A stretch of 64,000 nucleotides of DNA, from positions 2,106,501 to 2,170,500 of the forward strand of contig NZ_CP113162.1 of the NCBI RefSeq assembly GCF_029030725.1, given 5' to 3'. A program made the translations under genes and the position numbers. The DNA comes from [Pseudomonas] carboxydohydrogena. GTDB lineage: Bacteria; Pseudomonadota; Alphaproteobacteria; Rhizobiales; Xanthobacteraceae. Shown here in pieces: positions 47,294 through 55,254 of the stretch. The notes beneath the pieces were generated by a model. The model worked only from the letters and a program-made list of their open reading frames with translations, was not told where the DNA came from and did no database searches. How positions within the stretch are numbered: position 1 is the stretch's first letter; every line of letters begins with the position of its first letter.

Positions 47294-47704
47294 TCAGGCG
47301 GCGGGTTCCGTCACCGCACGGAAGCGCACCAGCGCGTGATAGGTCTTGCCGTCGTTCTCGCGGCGGATGTCGGCGAGAGAAAAGCGCAGATTGACGAGCC
47401 GGCTGTCTTCCAGGGACAACGGCGCGTCGTCGAGCGCCTGCAACAACGCGCCCGCGATCATGTGCGCCTCGCGATGCCCGCCCTGCCGCGACCAGGCATG
47501 CAGCGTCAATTGATGCTCCTGCGTCTCGCCGCCGTCGCCGGAGAAATCCATCAGCCGCGCCTCGCCGAGCGTCACGTAAGGAAACGCCGCATTGCGCGGC
47601 GGCTCGTCATAGATACGGCTGCCGCCGAGAGCCGAGGCAAGCCCGCTATCGCTGCGCAAGGCCGCGTGAATGGCCGCACGCAGCGCCACGCTGGAGGAGA
47701 TCAT
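47294..47704 (-). CDS. DUF3168 phage/GTA tail-completion protein (gp8-like)
   Basis: This 136-residue DUF3168 protein has ALRAAIHAALRSDSGLASALGGSRIYDEPPRNAAFPYVTLGE, FSGDGGETQEHQLTLHAWSR and a C-terminal YHALVRFRAVTEP. Members act at the tail terminator position. The ATG at 47704 is chosen because the upstream frame runs antisense through the adaptor gene without family similarity. Confidence 0.9.
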   Translation of the reverse strand: MISSSVALRAAIHAALRSDSGLASALGGSRIYDEPPRNAAFPYVTLGEARLMDFSGDGGETQEHQLTLHAWSRQGGHREAHMIAGALLQALDDAPLSLEDSRLVNLRFSLADIRRENDGKTYHALVRFRAVTEPAA

Positions 47705-47714
47705 GTCGGAGGCC

Positions 47715-48035
47715 TCACTGAACGCGCAATTGCGCATCGATCTCGATGTAACGGCGATCGTCGGAGTCCCGGATCGCGGCGATCTGGTAGACCCTCGCGC
47801 CTTCCACCAGCCGGTGTTGCATCGTGAGGCTGAAATTCGCGCGCATGGTGATGCGATAGTTTTGCGTGGCACCGTTCGCATCGGCCTCCACGCCCGGTCG
47901 CGCGGCCAGCGGCACGACTTTTGCCCAGCCATTGCCGTAAGACGACCAGACGCGCGTCACCCCGCCCTGATCATCCGGCGTCTCGATTGGCTGCTGCAAC
48001 ACCAGCCGCGTCCGCAATTGTCCCGGATCGATCAT
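47715..48035 (-). CDS. Phage/GTA head-tail adaptor (gp7-like)
   Basis: This 106-residue head-closure/adaptor protein has PGQLRTRLVLQQPIETPDDQGGVTRVWSSYGNGWAKVVPL and the C-terminal VYQIAAIRDSDDRRYIEIDAQ, common to the SPP1 gp16-like adaptor family. It overlaps the connector gene by four bases and precedes the DUF3168 gene. Confidence 0.9.
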   Translation of the reverse strand: MIDPGQLRTRLVLQQPIETPDDQGGVTRVWSSYGNGWAKVVPLAARPGVEADANGATQNYRITMRANFSLTMQHRLVEGARVYQIAAIRDSDDRRYIEIDAQLRVQ

Positions 48036-48601
48036 AGCGACAACACCCGATGGGAAGCGATCAGCGCATTCACGCTCGGCGGCATCACCGCGATGGTCGC
48101 ACCGATGGCGATCAGCCCGCGATTGTCGTACCAGTGCGCGACCAGCATCCGCAGCGCCTGCATCAAAGCCTGGGGCACGTCGCCGCCCGCATCGCCGAAC
48201 CCGGCGACAACATCGATCTCGATGCCCGCCGCGGCGCGCCCCGGCTGCGGCATTACACAGGGGCGCACCGCAATCACGTTTTGCGCCACATCGAGCACGA
48301 AATTCTCCGGATCAACCGCGTGTGCCGTGCCTGCATCGTCATAAACGCGCGCGGCGGTGATCGCCGACAGCGGACTCAATTTTGGTTTGATGCGACCATC
48401 CGGCGGCCAGCCGTCCAGCACCAGCCGCCAGCCCTGCCTCAGCAGCGCGCAGCGGCCCATTGCCTCGACATGACTGCGCGCCGCCGCGATCAGGCTCGCT
48501 ATCAGCACATCGTCGTCATCGGTTTCCACGCGCAGATATACCTTGGCGTCGGCAACCGAGAGCGGCTCGGCCTCCGGTGGTGTCAGAAGAATGGCGGCCA
48601 T
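48032..48601 (-). CDS. Phage/GTA head-tail connector, gp6-like
   Basis: This 189-residue protein of the gp6-like connector family has PLSVADAKVYLRVETDDDDVLIASLIAAARSHVEAMG, the helical start typical of HK97 gp6. It should form the ring between portal and adaptor. In other GTA clusters the capsid gene directly precedes it. Here about 1.8 kb separates the two. Confidence 0.9.
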   Translation of the reverse strand: MAAILLTPPEAEPLSVADAKVYLRVETDDDDVLIASLIAAARSHVEAMGRCALLRQGWRLVLDGWPPDGRIKPKLSPLSAITAARVYDDAGTAHAVDPENFVLDVAQNVIAVRPCVMPQPGRAAAGIEIDVVAGFGDAGGDVPQALMQALRMLVAHWYDNRGLIAIGATIAVMPPSVNALIASHRVLSL

Positions 48602-48657
48602 CGGCTCACTTCTCTTTCAGTTGACAAAACCCTCGCGCGCAGGCTCAAGCTGCGTGC

Positions 48658-49416
48658 ATGACGCCGCTTCGCCTCGCTTGCGCTTTCATCCTGTCGTTTG
48701 CGCTCACCCTGCCCGCGCACGCCATCACCGGCAGCCGCTCCGCGCCGAGCGGCGCGGTCGCGCATTCGCTCGTCACCGTGATCGGGCCGAATGGTGTTGT
48801 GTGCACAGGCGCCGTGATCGCGCCAACGGTGGTGCTCACCGCCGCGCATTGCGTGACATCCAGCAATTCGCTGCGCGTGGTGGACTACACCTCGAAACCG
48901 CCAAGCCTGATCACACCACGCAAGGCTCTCACCCACCCACGCTACAGCGCGCAGGCAATGGCCGCGCATCGCGCCACCGCCGATATCGCGCTGGTGCAGT
49001 TACCCGCGCCGATGCCGGGCAAATCACCTGTCGCGCTCGGCACGCCGCGCCTGCCCGTGGTGCCGGGCGCGACGTTCACCATCGCGGGCATTGGTTCCAG
49101 TTCGCCCGGCGGCAACGATGTCGGCACGGCACGCGCGGCGTCTCTCACCGTGACGGGCAAGCCCGGCACGTTACAGATTCGCCTCACCGATCCGCAGGCA
49201 CAGAACACACGCCCCGGCATGGGCGGCTGCACCGGCGATTCCGGCGCACCGATGCTCGAGGATCAAAACGGCCGCAGCGTCGTTACAGGCGTGGTGAGCT
49301 GGTCCACCGGGCCGAACTTCACCAATGGCTGCGGCGGCATGACCGGCGTGACGCCTTTGACACTATATAAAGACTGGGTCGTGCAGACCGCGCGAAGCTG
49401 GGGCGCCGCGCTTTGA
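48658..49416 (+). CDS. Secreted trypsin-like serine protease (S1 family)
   Basis: This 252-residue protein has a Sec signal (1-22, cleavage after LPAHA) and a chymotrypsin-fold domain. The triad is His64 (TAAHC), Asp109 (ADIALVQL) and Ser195 (CTGDSGAP). Cys49/Cys65 and Cys191/Cys226 are likely disulphides. It is on the plus strand, opposite to the surrounding structural genes, and in the capsid-connector gap. It has no phage-type motifs and probably belongs to the host or an inserted cargo. Target unknown. Confidence 0.87.
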   Translation: MTPLRLACAFILSFALTLPAHAITGSRSAPSGAVAHSLVTVIGPNGVVCTGAVIAPTVVLTAAHCVTSSNSLRVVDYTSKPPSLITPRKALTHPRYSAQAMAAHRATADIALVQLPAPMPGKSPVALGTPRLPVVPGATFTIAGIGSSSPGGNDVGTARAASLTVTGKPGTLQIRLTDPQAQNTRPGMGGCTGDSGAPMLEDQNGRSVVTGVVSWSTGPNFTNGCGGMTGVTPLTLYKDWVVQTARSWGAAL

Positions 49417-49451
49417 GGAGCCCGCGCACATCACCGGGGCGGAGGACACCG

Positions 49452-49715
49452 ATGCCACGCAAACCTTTCCTGGCCGTTTCGCTCGCTACGCTTTTGGCGC
49501 TCTCATCAACCGCCTGCGCATCGGCGCAACAGCAGCAGCAAAAGCACAGGCCGCGAAAACATCCCGCGCATGAGGCGACGACGACATTCACGCCACGCGC
49601 GCCTGCGCATAATCCATGCGCGCAATATGGCGCGGGTTTCGTCCGCGCACCGGGCAGCGATACATGCGTCAAGATCGGCGGTTATGTCGGTGTCGAGGCC
49701 GGCGGGCGGTTCTAG
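49452..49715 (+). CDS. Small secreted protein with a porin-like N-terminal motif, 87 residues
   Basis: A signal or lipoprotein-type leader (VSLATLLALSSTACASA) is followed by a Gln-rich, basic stretch and NPCAQYGAGFVRAPGSDTCVKIGGYVGVEAGG. That last block closely resembles the start of mature porins of Bradyrhizobium and relatives, which read like YGxGFxxxPGTDTCIxIGG. The frame stops there, so it is either a remnant of a porin gene or a real mini-protein. GGAGG lies well before the ATG at 49452. Confidence 0.6.
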   Translation: MPRKPFLAVSLATLLALSSTACASAQQQQQKHRPRKHPAHEATTTFTPRAPAHNPCAQYGAGFVRAPGSDTCVKIGGYVGVEAGGRF

Positions 49716-49724
49716 CGCAGCATC

Positions 49725-49940
49725 TCAGTGCTGGCGCTTGTGTCTCTTCTTGTGATGGACGACGGGCTGCGCGGGCGCAGGCTGCGCCTGCAATTGCTGC
49801 CGCGATTCCTGAAGCCTGCGCTGATAGCCGGGGGAGTCCATCAAGTTCGGCGCGCCCCCGCGTGCGTGAGCCAAACCGCTATCCAGCAGAATGGCCGACG
49901 CGCCCAGGATCGCAGCCGTTACGCTCATCGCCGTCTTCAC
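49725..49940 (-). CDS. Small secreted basic protein, 71 residues
   Basis: The GTG at 49940 follows GGGAG by seven bases. A signal sequence (MSVTAAILGASAILLDSGLAHA) is followed by a short mature part rich in Gln, Pro and Lys/His, ending KKRHKRQH. No family is recognised. It converges with the porin-like gene, with nine bases between their ends. Confidence 0.55.
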   Translation of the reverse strand: MKTAMSVTAAILGASAILLDSGLAHARGGAPNLMDSPGYQRRLQESRQQLQAQPAPAQPVVHHKKRHKRQH

Positions 49941-50043
49941 TACACGTCTCCCATGATCGAGGCCGGATGGCATCAGATCATCACATCATTCACATGCGGG
50001 AAACGCACGATACCGGCATTGGCGGGATCAACCGCCAAACTGC

Positions 50044-50295
50044 CTACTGAAACGCCACGCCGATCTTCCGGCCGTTGACCCAGGCGACGCGGCATTTCTT
50101 CTTGATGGCGCCGTGGATCAACTCGAAACGCTTCGGCAGCACCACGCCGGGGTTGACCTGAAGGCACACGCCGCCCGCGCCGTAATCGATGATGAAGCAA
50201 TCGATCAGCGGTGATTTGGCATCGACCGCGATCTTGCCGGAGCTTGAAATCCGCCCCGAGGGTTTGACACGCGCAAAGCGTCTGTTCTGAACCAC
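50044..50295 (-). CDS. PilZ-domain protein (second copy)
   Basis: This 83-residue PilZ-like protein has RxxxR at Arg5-Arg9 (NRRFARV). The second motif is degenerate: IIDYGAGGVCL replaces the usual DxSxxG serine with Gly. The C-terminal CRVAWVNGRKIGVAF matches the PilZ gene at 36203. The GTG at 50295 follows GAGG by six bases. It is inside the insertion that splits the structural cluster. c-di-GMP binding is uncertain. Confidence 0.7.
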   Translation of the reverse strand: MVQNRRFARVKPSGRISSSGKIAVDAKSPLIDCFIIDYGAGGVCLQVNPGVVLPKRFELIHGAIKKKCRVAWVNGRKIGVAFQ

Positions 50296-50391
50296 GCCCC
50301 ACCTCAAAATTGGCAGCCAGCATCCACGGCCCAAACCGTCATGATCGGTAACATTATGACGCCATGGGTGAACGGCCGGTTAAGCGCGGAT

Positions 50392-50420
50392 CGACCCGCC
50401 TGCGGCATGCAGGCAGGTCG
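50392..50420 (-). terminator. Hairpin downstream of the capsid gene, possible terminator
   Basis: CGACCCGCCTGC (50392-50403) and GCAGGCAGGTCG (50409-50420) pair with one mismatch around a GGCAT loop, 19 bases after the capsid stop. No T-run follows on the transcribed strand. If it terminates, the tail genes would need their own promoter beyond the insertion. Confidence 0.4.
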
Positions 50421-50438
50421 GCCACTGAACGAGCGATC

Positions 50439-51695
50439 TCAGCTCGCCGCGAATTTCACCAGCTTGATGGCGTCGAAATCCTGCACCCCGCCGCCGACGC
50501 GCTTGGTGGTGTAGAACAGCACATAGGGCTTGGCGGAATACGGATCGCGCAGCACCCGCACGCCGAGCCGGTCCACGATCAGGTAACCGCGCCTGAAATC
50601 GCCGAACGCGATCGACAGCGAATTCGCGGCGATGTCCGGCATGTCCTCGGCTTCCACCAGCGGGAAGGTCATCAGCGAGGCGCGGCCGCCCGCCTGCGCC
50701 GGCGGCTGCCACAGGTAAGCGCCGCCGGTGTCCTTGAACTTGCGGATCGCGGCCTGCGTCTTTCGGTTCATCACAAACGTGCCGTTCTGCCGGTAACCCG
50801 CCTTCAGCGCGTAGATGGTGTCCACCAGCACGTCGGACGGATTGCTGGCCGGAAACGCGCCCGCATTGCCGCTCGCGACATAGCCGAGATTGCCCCAGGC
50901 CCACGACGCATTGGCAACGGCGGTGTAGTTGAGAAAGCCCTTCGGCTTGCTGCTGCCGTCGCCGTTCACGAAGGCGGCGCCCTCCTGCACGGCGAAGGTG
51001 AGTTCGACCTCGGAGGCGATCCATTCGTCGATGTTCACCGCAGAGTCGTCGAGCAGCGTCGCGGTCGCCGCCGGCATGGCGTAAAGCTCCATCGCCGGGA
51101 AGCTCAGCGCATCAAGCGTCGGCGACGTGGTCTGTGTGCGCGAATCCGTCTCGCCCACCCAGCCGGTCGCGGGGCCCGCCGTCATGAACGGCTTCTTGTA
51201 GACGCCGCCGGAAATCTCGCGCACCGAGGCGATGGCGCGGATCGGCGAGATCGCAGCCAGCCGCTCGCCGATGTCGCGTTCGAGTTCGCTCGGCACCAGA
51301 TAGCCGCCATCGGCGTTGCTGCCGGCCGACATCGCCTTGGTCTCGATCTGGCGCAGCGCCGAGGCTTCACCGGAACGCACATAGGCATCGAACGCGCTCT
51401 TGTGCTCGCGCGCGGTGGTGTCGCCATGGCGGGCACGGTTGCCGTCGAGTGAGGGACGCGCGGATTTCAGCGCCAGCTCGTCGATGCGTTTCATCTGTGC
51501 GTCGAGCGCGCCGTTGATGCGGTCGACCTTCTCCTCCAGCAGCACGTCGGCGCGGCGGCCGAGCGAAGCCATGCGTTCGTCGTTCGCCGCCTTGAATTCC
51601 TCGAACATGGTCATGATGGCTTCGTGCTCGCCGCGCGCGGCGGGAGCGATGCCGGATTTATGCTCCGGCGCGTGGTCCTGAATCTCGTAGTCCAT
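50439..51695 (-). CDS. HK97-family major capsid protein (GTA gp5-like)
   Basis: This 418-residue HK97-fold capsid subunit has an N-terminal helical delta region (about 25-110, EEFKAANDERMASLGRRADVLLEEKVDRINGALD). The fold core has GGYLVPSELERDIGERLAAISPIR, GETDSRTQTTSPTLD, DEWIASEVELTFAVQEGAAFVNGDG and RRGYLIVDRLGVRVLRDPY. AAGGAG lies before the ATG at 51695. The upstream extension of the frame is antisense-like and lacks support. It follows the protease gene by 11 bases. Confidence 0.95.
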   Translation of the reverse strand: MDYEIQDHAPEHKSGIAPAARGEHEAIMTMFEEFKAANDERMASLGRRADVLLEEKVDRINGALDAQMKRIDELALKSARPSLDGNRARHGDTTAREHKSAFDAYVRSGEASALRQIETKAMSAGSNADGGYLVPSELERDIGERLAAISPIRAIASVREISGGVYKKPFMTAGPATGWVGETDSRTQTTSPTLDALSFPAMELYAMPAATATLLDDSAVNIDEWIASEVELTFAVQEGAAFVNGDGSSKPKGFLNYTAVANASWAWGNLGYVASGNAGAFPASNPSDVLVDTIYALKAGYRQNGTFVMNRKTQAAIRKFKDTGGAYLWQPPAQAGGRASLMTFPLVEAEDMPDIAANSLSIAFGDFRRGYLIVDRLGVRVLRDPYSAKPYVLFYTTKRVGGGVQDFDAIKLVKFAAS

Positions 51696-51706
51696 ATGGT
51701 TCTCCT

Positions 51707-52198
51707 TCATGAAGCGGTTGAAAAGCATTTCGGCCGCGCGCGGCCCTTCACCGCATGCACGCGCGCGCCGGTGAGCAACGGGAACGTGACGATGGACACT
51801 TCCCAGAGATCGACCTGGTAAAGTTTGCGGATGCGGGTTTTCGGATCGATGCGGCCGCGCACGGTGCGATAGCCGATGGAAAGGCCGTCGATCGCGCCCT
51901 CGCGCACCAGCGCCAGCAATTCGCGCCCGCGCGCGACCTCGGGAATGAGACGTCCCCTCGCCCACAGCCCGCGCCAGTCCTCGCGCAACTCAAGCCAGAT
52001 GCCGACGGGCTCGGACGGGTCGTGCTGAAACAGCATCGGGATGCGCCGCAGCCCGCGATGCTGCAACGTCTGCGTGAACGCGCCCGGCATCACCATGTCG
52101 CGCGCCTGATCGACTTCGCCGAACAGGCTGGCGTATCCCTCGACCACGCCGTCACCGGTGACTGAGACGCGAGACGTGGATGGCAACGGCGCGTGCAT
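51707..52198 (-). CDS. HK97-family prohead protease (GTA gp4-like)
   Basis: This 163-residue capsid maturation protease (herpes-assemblin fold) has EGYASLFGEVDQARDMVMPGAFTQTL, the catalytic-type MLFQHDPSEPVGIW with its histidine, and GLSIGYR with the serine. Starts at 52204 (ATG) and 52219 (TTG) are also open. The ATG at 52198 has the best distance from a GAGA ribosome site. It matures the capsid encoded next. Confidence 0.9.
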   Translation of the reverse strand: MHAPLPSTSRVSVTGDGVVEGYASLFGEVDQARDMVMPGAFTQTLQHRGLRRIPMLFQHDPSEPVGIWLELREDWRGLWARGRLIPEVARGRELLALVREGAIDGLSIGYRTVRGRIDPKTRIRKLYQVDLWEVSIVTFPLLTGARVHAVKGRARPKCFSTAS

Positions 52199-52255
52199 GG
52201 GCATTCTCGCAGGATGCAAGTTGAAGCAACAAACGACAGGGATGCGGGGATGCGT

Positions 52256-52435
52256 TTACTTGACGCGGCGCGTCTTGCGCTTCGCCGGTTTGGCGACGAC
52301 CCGCGCACGCGCGCGCGGCGCCTTGTGCTGGATCTTTTCGAGGTGCGCGAGAAATTCGCGGAACACCGTGAGATGCGCGGGTTTCGCTTTCGTCTCGCCG
52401 CTGATCGATTGAATCACCGTGTGCAATTCGTCCAT
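52256..52435 (-). CDS. Small basic hypothetical protein in the GTA-like cluster, 59 residues
   Basis: MDELHTVIQSISGETKAKPAH leads to a helical part and a strongly basic tail (PRARARVVAKPAKRKTRRVK). It begins two bases after the stop of the small membrane protein gene. The family is unrecognised. The tail suggests nucleic-acid or capsid-interior contact; this is inference. Confidence 0.55.
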   Translation of the reverse strand: MDELHTVIQSISGETKAKPAHLTVFREFLAHLEKIQHKAPRARARVVAKPAKRKTRRVK

Positions 52436-52437
52436 CG

Positions 52438-52635
52438 TCAATCCATTGGTTTGCGGCGGCGCGCCCGCCGGTTGAACAGAGACAGTTCGCGCACGAAATC
52501 GTCGAACCGGCGCGAGGCGGCCGCGAGTTCGCGCAAGGTAAAAAGAAAGGCGGTGCTCGCGGCAGCCGCCCACAAGAACAGCGCCAGATGCGCGAGATCG
52601 CCGCGCTCGGTGAATGTGCGGATCAGGTCGGTCAT
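52438..52635 (-). CDS. Small membrane protein between portal and protease (gp3.5 position), 65 residues
   Basis: One hydrophobic span (LALFLWAAAASTAFLFTLREL) is followed by a basic C-terminus (FNRRARRRKPMD). It occupies the place of the small gene between portal and protease in GTA clusters. Its function is unknown. The upstream gap contains a dispersed repeat. Confidence 0.6.
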   Translation of the reverse strand: MTDLIRTFTERGDLAHLALFLWAAAASTAFLFTLRELAAASRRFDDFVRELSLFNRRARRRKPMD

Positions 52636-52702
52636 GGGTTTATTCTTCTTTCCGTCACCCGAGGCGCCGCGCCTCTGGCGCGGCCTCGAAGGTGCAGCCT
52701 TT

Positions 52703-52742
52703 CATCCTTCGAGGCTCGCAAGTGTTCGCACCTCAGGATGAT
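52703..52742. repeat. Dispersed palindromic repeat between portal and small gene
   Basis: TCATCCTTCGAGGCTCGC and the reverse-facing GCACCTCAGGATGA form an imperfect palindrome of the type common between genes in Bradyrhizobium relatives (CATCCT-GAGG-TGCG). Its presence shows that the structural cluster has collected host-type repeats. Confidence 0.6.
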
Positions 52743-52754
52743 GCCTGTTGAAAT

Positions 52755-53930
52755 TCACCCCAGCCTGTCCCCACCCTCCACCGGCGCATAACCCGCGGCT
52801 TCGCGTTTTTCATTGAGCGTCAGGAATTGCGCGCGCTCGATCCGCTCCCACAACGCATTGCGGTCGGCAGCCAGCGCCTCGATCCGGTCGGTGTCGACCA
52901 CAAGCCGCAACTCGCTGCCGAATTGCGGGCCGAGCCATTGCGCGAGCGACTGGCCGACGCGCGAGGCCAGCGGCAAAATCGTCTGCCGCCAGAGCGCGCG
53001 ATTGGCTTCCTGAAAATTCGCGTAGGTGTTGTCGCCGGGAATGCCGAGCAGCATCGGCGGCACGCCGAAGGCGAGTGCGATCTCGCGCGCGGCGGCGTTC
53101 TTGGCTTCGAGAAAATCCATGTCTTTCGGCGTGAGCGACATCGCCTTCCAGTCGAGCCCGCCTTCGAGCAGCAACGGCCGCCCGGCATTGGCGGCGCCCT
53201 GATAGGTGTCGGTCAATTCGCGCTTGAGGCGATCGAATTGGGAATCGGACAGCACCGTGCCTTCCGGCCCGGCATAGACCAGCGCGCCGGAGGGCCGCGC
53301 CGCGTTGTCGAGCAAAGCCTTGTTCCATTTTGCCGCCGCATTGTGGGTATCGACCGCGACGGCGGCGGCCTCCAGCGGCGCGAGACCATAGTGATCGTCG
53401 AGCGGATGAAAGAACGTCAGGTGCAGGATCGGCGGCACGCGCGACGCGGATTGATCGAACCGCACGCTGCGGCCTCCAACGCTGTACTCATAAGCCTCCG
53501 CCCAGCCGTCCGCCCCCGGCACCAATTTGATGCGGTCGGGCCGCAGCACGTAGAGTTCGCGCACATCCTCGCCGAGCGTCACGCCCTCGACATAGGCGTT
53601 GCCGGACAGCAACATGTGCGCATAGAGCGTCTCGAACAGGCTCGCGCCGTCTTGCTTCGGATTGGGCCGCGTCAGCAGTTGCGCCAATGGATGGGCTTCC
53701 AGCTCGCGCGCGCCTTCGTACAAAAGATAGGCGCACGACGCCGCGTTCTCCGCGATCATCCGCACCGCGCGATGCACCACCGCGTTGGCGAGATAGCCCT
53801 CGCGCGCCAGCGCCGCATAATCGCGCGGCGTCCACCGCGCGCGGCCGCCCGATGCGAAGGCCAGCACCTGCGCGGTGCGCGAGGATTTGGATTCGGGGGC
53901 ACCCAGAAATGTCTTCAACCGATCGAACAT
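52755..53930 (-). CDS. HK97-family phage portal protein (GTA gp3-like)
   Basis: This 391-residue protein forms the DNA entry channel at one capsid vertex. Seen are YLANAVVHRAVRMIAENAASCAYLLYEG, LLTRPNPKQDGASLFETLYAHMLLSGNAYVEGV and LEAKNAAAREIALAFGVPPMLLGIPGDNTYANFQEANRALWRQTILP, which are typical portal motifs. GGAGAG precedes the ATG. It starts 13 bases after the large terminase gene. Confidence 0.95.
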   Translation of the reverse strand: MFDRLKTFLGAPESKSSRTAQVLAFASGGRARWTPRDYAALAREGYLANAVVHRAVRMIAENAASCAYLLYEGARELEAHPLAQLLTRPNPKQDGASLFETLYAHMLLSGNAYVEGVTLGEDVRELYVLRPDRIKLVPGADGWAEAYEYSVGGRSVRFDQSASRVPPILHLTFFHPLDDHYGLAPLEAAAVAVDTHNAAAKWNKALLDNAARPSGALVYAGPEGTVLSDSQFDRLKRELTDTYQGAANAGRPLLLEGGLDWKAMSLTPKDMDFLEAKNAAAREIALAFGVPPMLLGIPGDNTYANFQEANRALWRQTILPLASRVGQSLAQWLGPQFGSELRLVVDTDRIEALAADRNALWERIERAQFLTLNEKREAAGYAPVEGGDRLG

Positions 53931-53943
53931 CGTCTCTCCAATG

Positions 53944-55254
53944 TCAAAAGCTGCGCACCCTCGGTTGCCCTCTCGCGCCGTGCGTGAGCGACGTCAGCGC
54001 CCACACCAAAGCGTCGAGCCGGTCGGGCGAGCGGCCCGACGACAATCCCGTCGGCGCGAAGTCGCACATTTCATCTTCAAGAGCGGCGAACACGCCCGCG
54101 TGTTTCACCCGGCCCTGCTCGTAAAGCGTGGCGACGGGTTCGGCGCGCAGCCACTTGCCGCGATGCGCGCGCACAGGAATGACCGGCACATCGGGATCGG
54201 CCTGCGCGATCACCTCGCGCACCATCTCGCCGCCCTGGTTGACTTCCACCACCAGCGTGTCGGCCTCCAGCCTGCGCCACAACGCAATCGCCTTCGCAGC
54301 CCAGATTTGAGGCGCGGCCTGCGCCAGCGTGTCGTCGGCGAGAACGTAAAGCATGCCCTCGCCCGTCATTCCCGCCGCAACGATGCCGCAGGAATCCGCG
54401 CGCTTGCCGGACGTCGCCGGCGGATCGACCGCCACCACGATCCGTTGCAGCGGCGGCGCTTCCCCCACGCGGCATTGCTCGATCACCGATCTGGACCACA
54501 GTGCATCCGTGCGGTCCTCGATCAGTTCGCCGTCAAGCTCTTGCCGTCCCAATCGCGTGCCCGCATAGCGCCCCATCACGTTCTTGAGAAACGTCGGTGC
54601 AAGATGCAGCGCGTTGGCTTTCGTCGCCGCGCGCGTCGTCACACAGGTCTCGTCTTGCAGGAGACGCTTGATGAGCGCGGTCGGACGCGGCGTCGTGGTA
54701 ATCAACTGGCGCGGTTGCGTGCCGAGACGCAGGCCGAATTGCAGCATGTCGAATGCCGCATCCGCATAGCGCCATTTCGCCAGTTCATCCGACCATGCGC
54801 AGGAGAATTGCGGCCCGCGCAGACTTTCGGGATCTTCCGCCGAAAACGCATAGGCCACCGCGCCGTTGTTCCATTCCAGTCTTTTTCGCGATGGCAGCCA
54901 CACCGGCCGCTCGTCGCGGCGATGCACCGCGAGCAGACCGGACACGCCCTCGATCATCACCTCGCGCACATCGTGTTCGGTCTCGCCGACCAGCGCGATG
55001 TGCCGCGCGGGCTCCCCCGCCAGCGGCGGCAGGCCGAGCGCCTGCGCGCGTATCCATTCCGCACCCGCGCGCGTCTTGCCCGCACCCCGGCCACCGATCA
55101 TCAGCCATGTCGTCCACGCCCTGCCGCCCGCGGCAAACTCCGGCGGCCATTGATGCGGATGCGCGAACAGTTTCCAGTCCGACGCAATGAGATCGAGTTC
55201 GTCGCTATCCAGCCCCGCCAGGATGTGCAGCCTTTGCGTCGGCGACAAGCTCAT
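53944..55254 (-). CDS. Phage/GTA terminase large subunit (gp2-like)
   Basis: This 436-residue packaging motor has an N-terminal ATPase with Walker A GGRGAGKT (54-61), a Walker B-like SCAWSDELAKW, and EDPESLRGPQFS. The C-terminal nuclease has VVAVDPPATSGKRADSCGIV, VEVNQGGEMV and DRLDALVWALT with the acidic residues. The frame extends to 55314; the ATG at 55254 (MSLSPTQRL) gives the family start. It overlaps the upstream small gene by 50 bases. Confidence 0.94.
   Translation of the reverse strand: MSLSPTQRLHILAGLDSDELDLIASDWKLFAHPHQWPPEFAAGGRAWTTWLMIGGRGAGKTRAGAEWIRAQALGLPPLAGEPARHIALVGETEHDVREVMIEGVSGLLAVHRRDERPVWLPSRKRLEWNNGAVAYAFSAEDPESLRGPQFSCAWSDELAKWRYADAAFDMLQFGLRLGTQPRQLITTTPRPTALIKRLLQDETCVTTRAATKANALHLAPTFLKNVMGRYAGTRLGRQELDGELIEDRTDALWSRSVIEQCRVGEAPPLQRIVVAVDPPATSGKRADSCGIVAAGMTGEGMLYVLADDTLAQAAPQIWAAKAIALWRRLEADTLVVEVNQGGEMVREVIAQADPDVPVIPVRAHRGKWLRAEPVATLYEQGRVKHAGVFAALEDEMCDFAPTGLSSGRSPDRLDALVWALTSLTHGARGQPRVRSF

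Noticed and set aside
50439-51965. Extended 508-residue capsid frame
   Set aside because: The extension overlaps the protease gene in another frame. AAGGAG and the ATG at 51695 give the normal capsid start.
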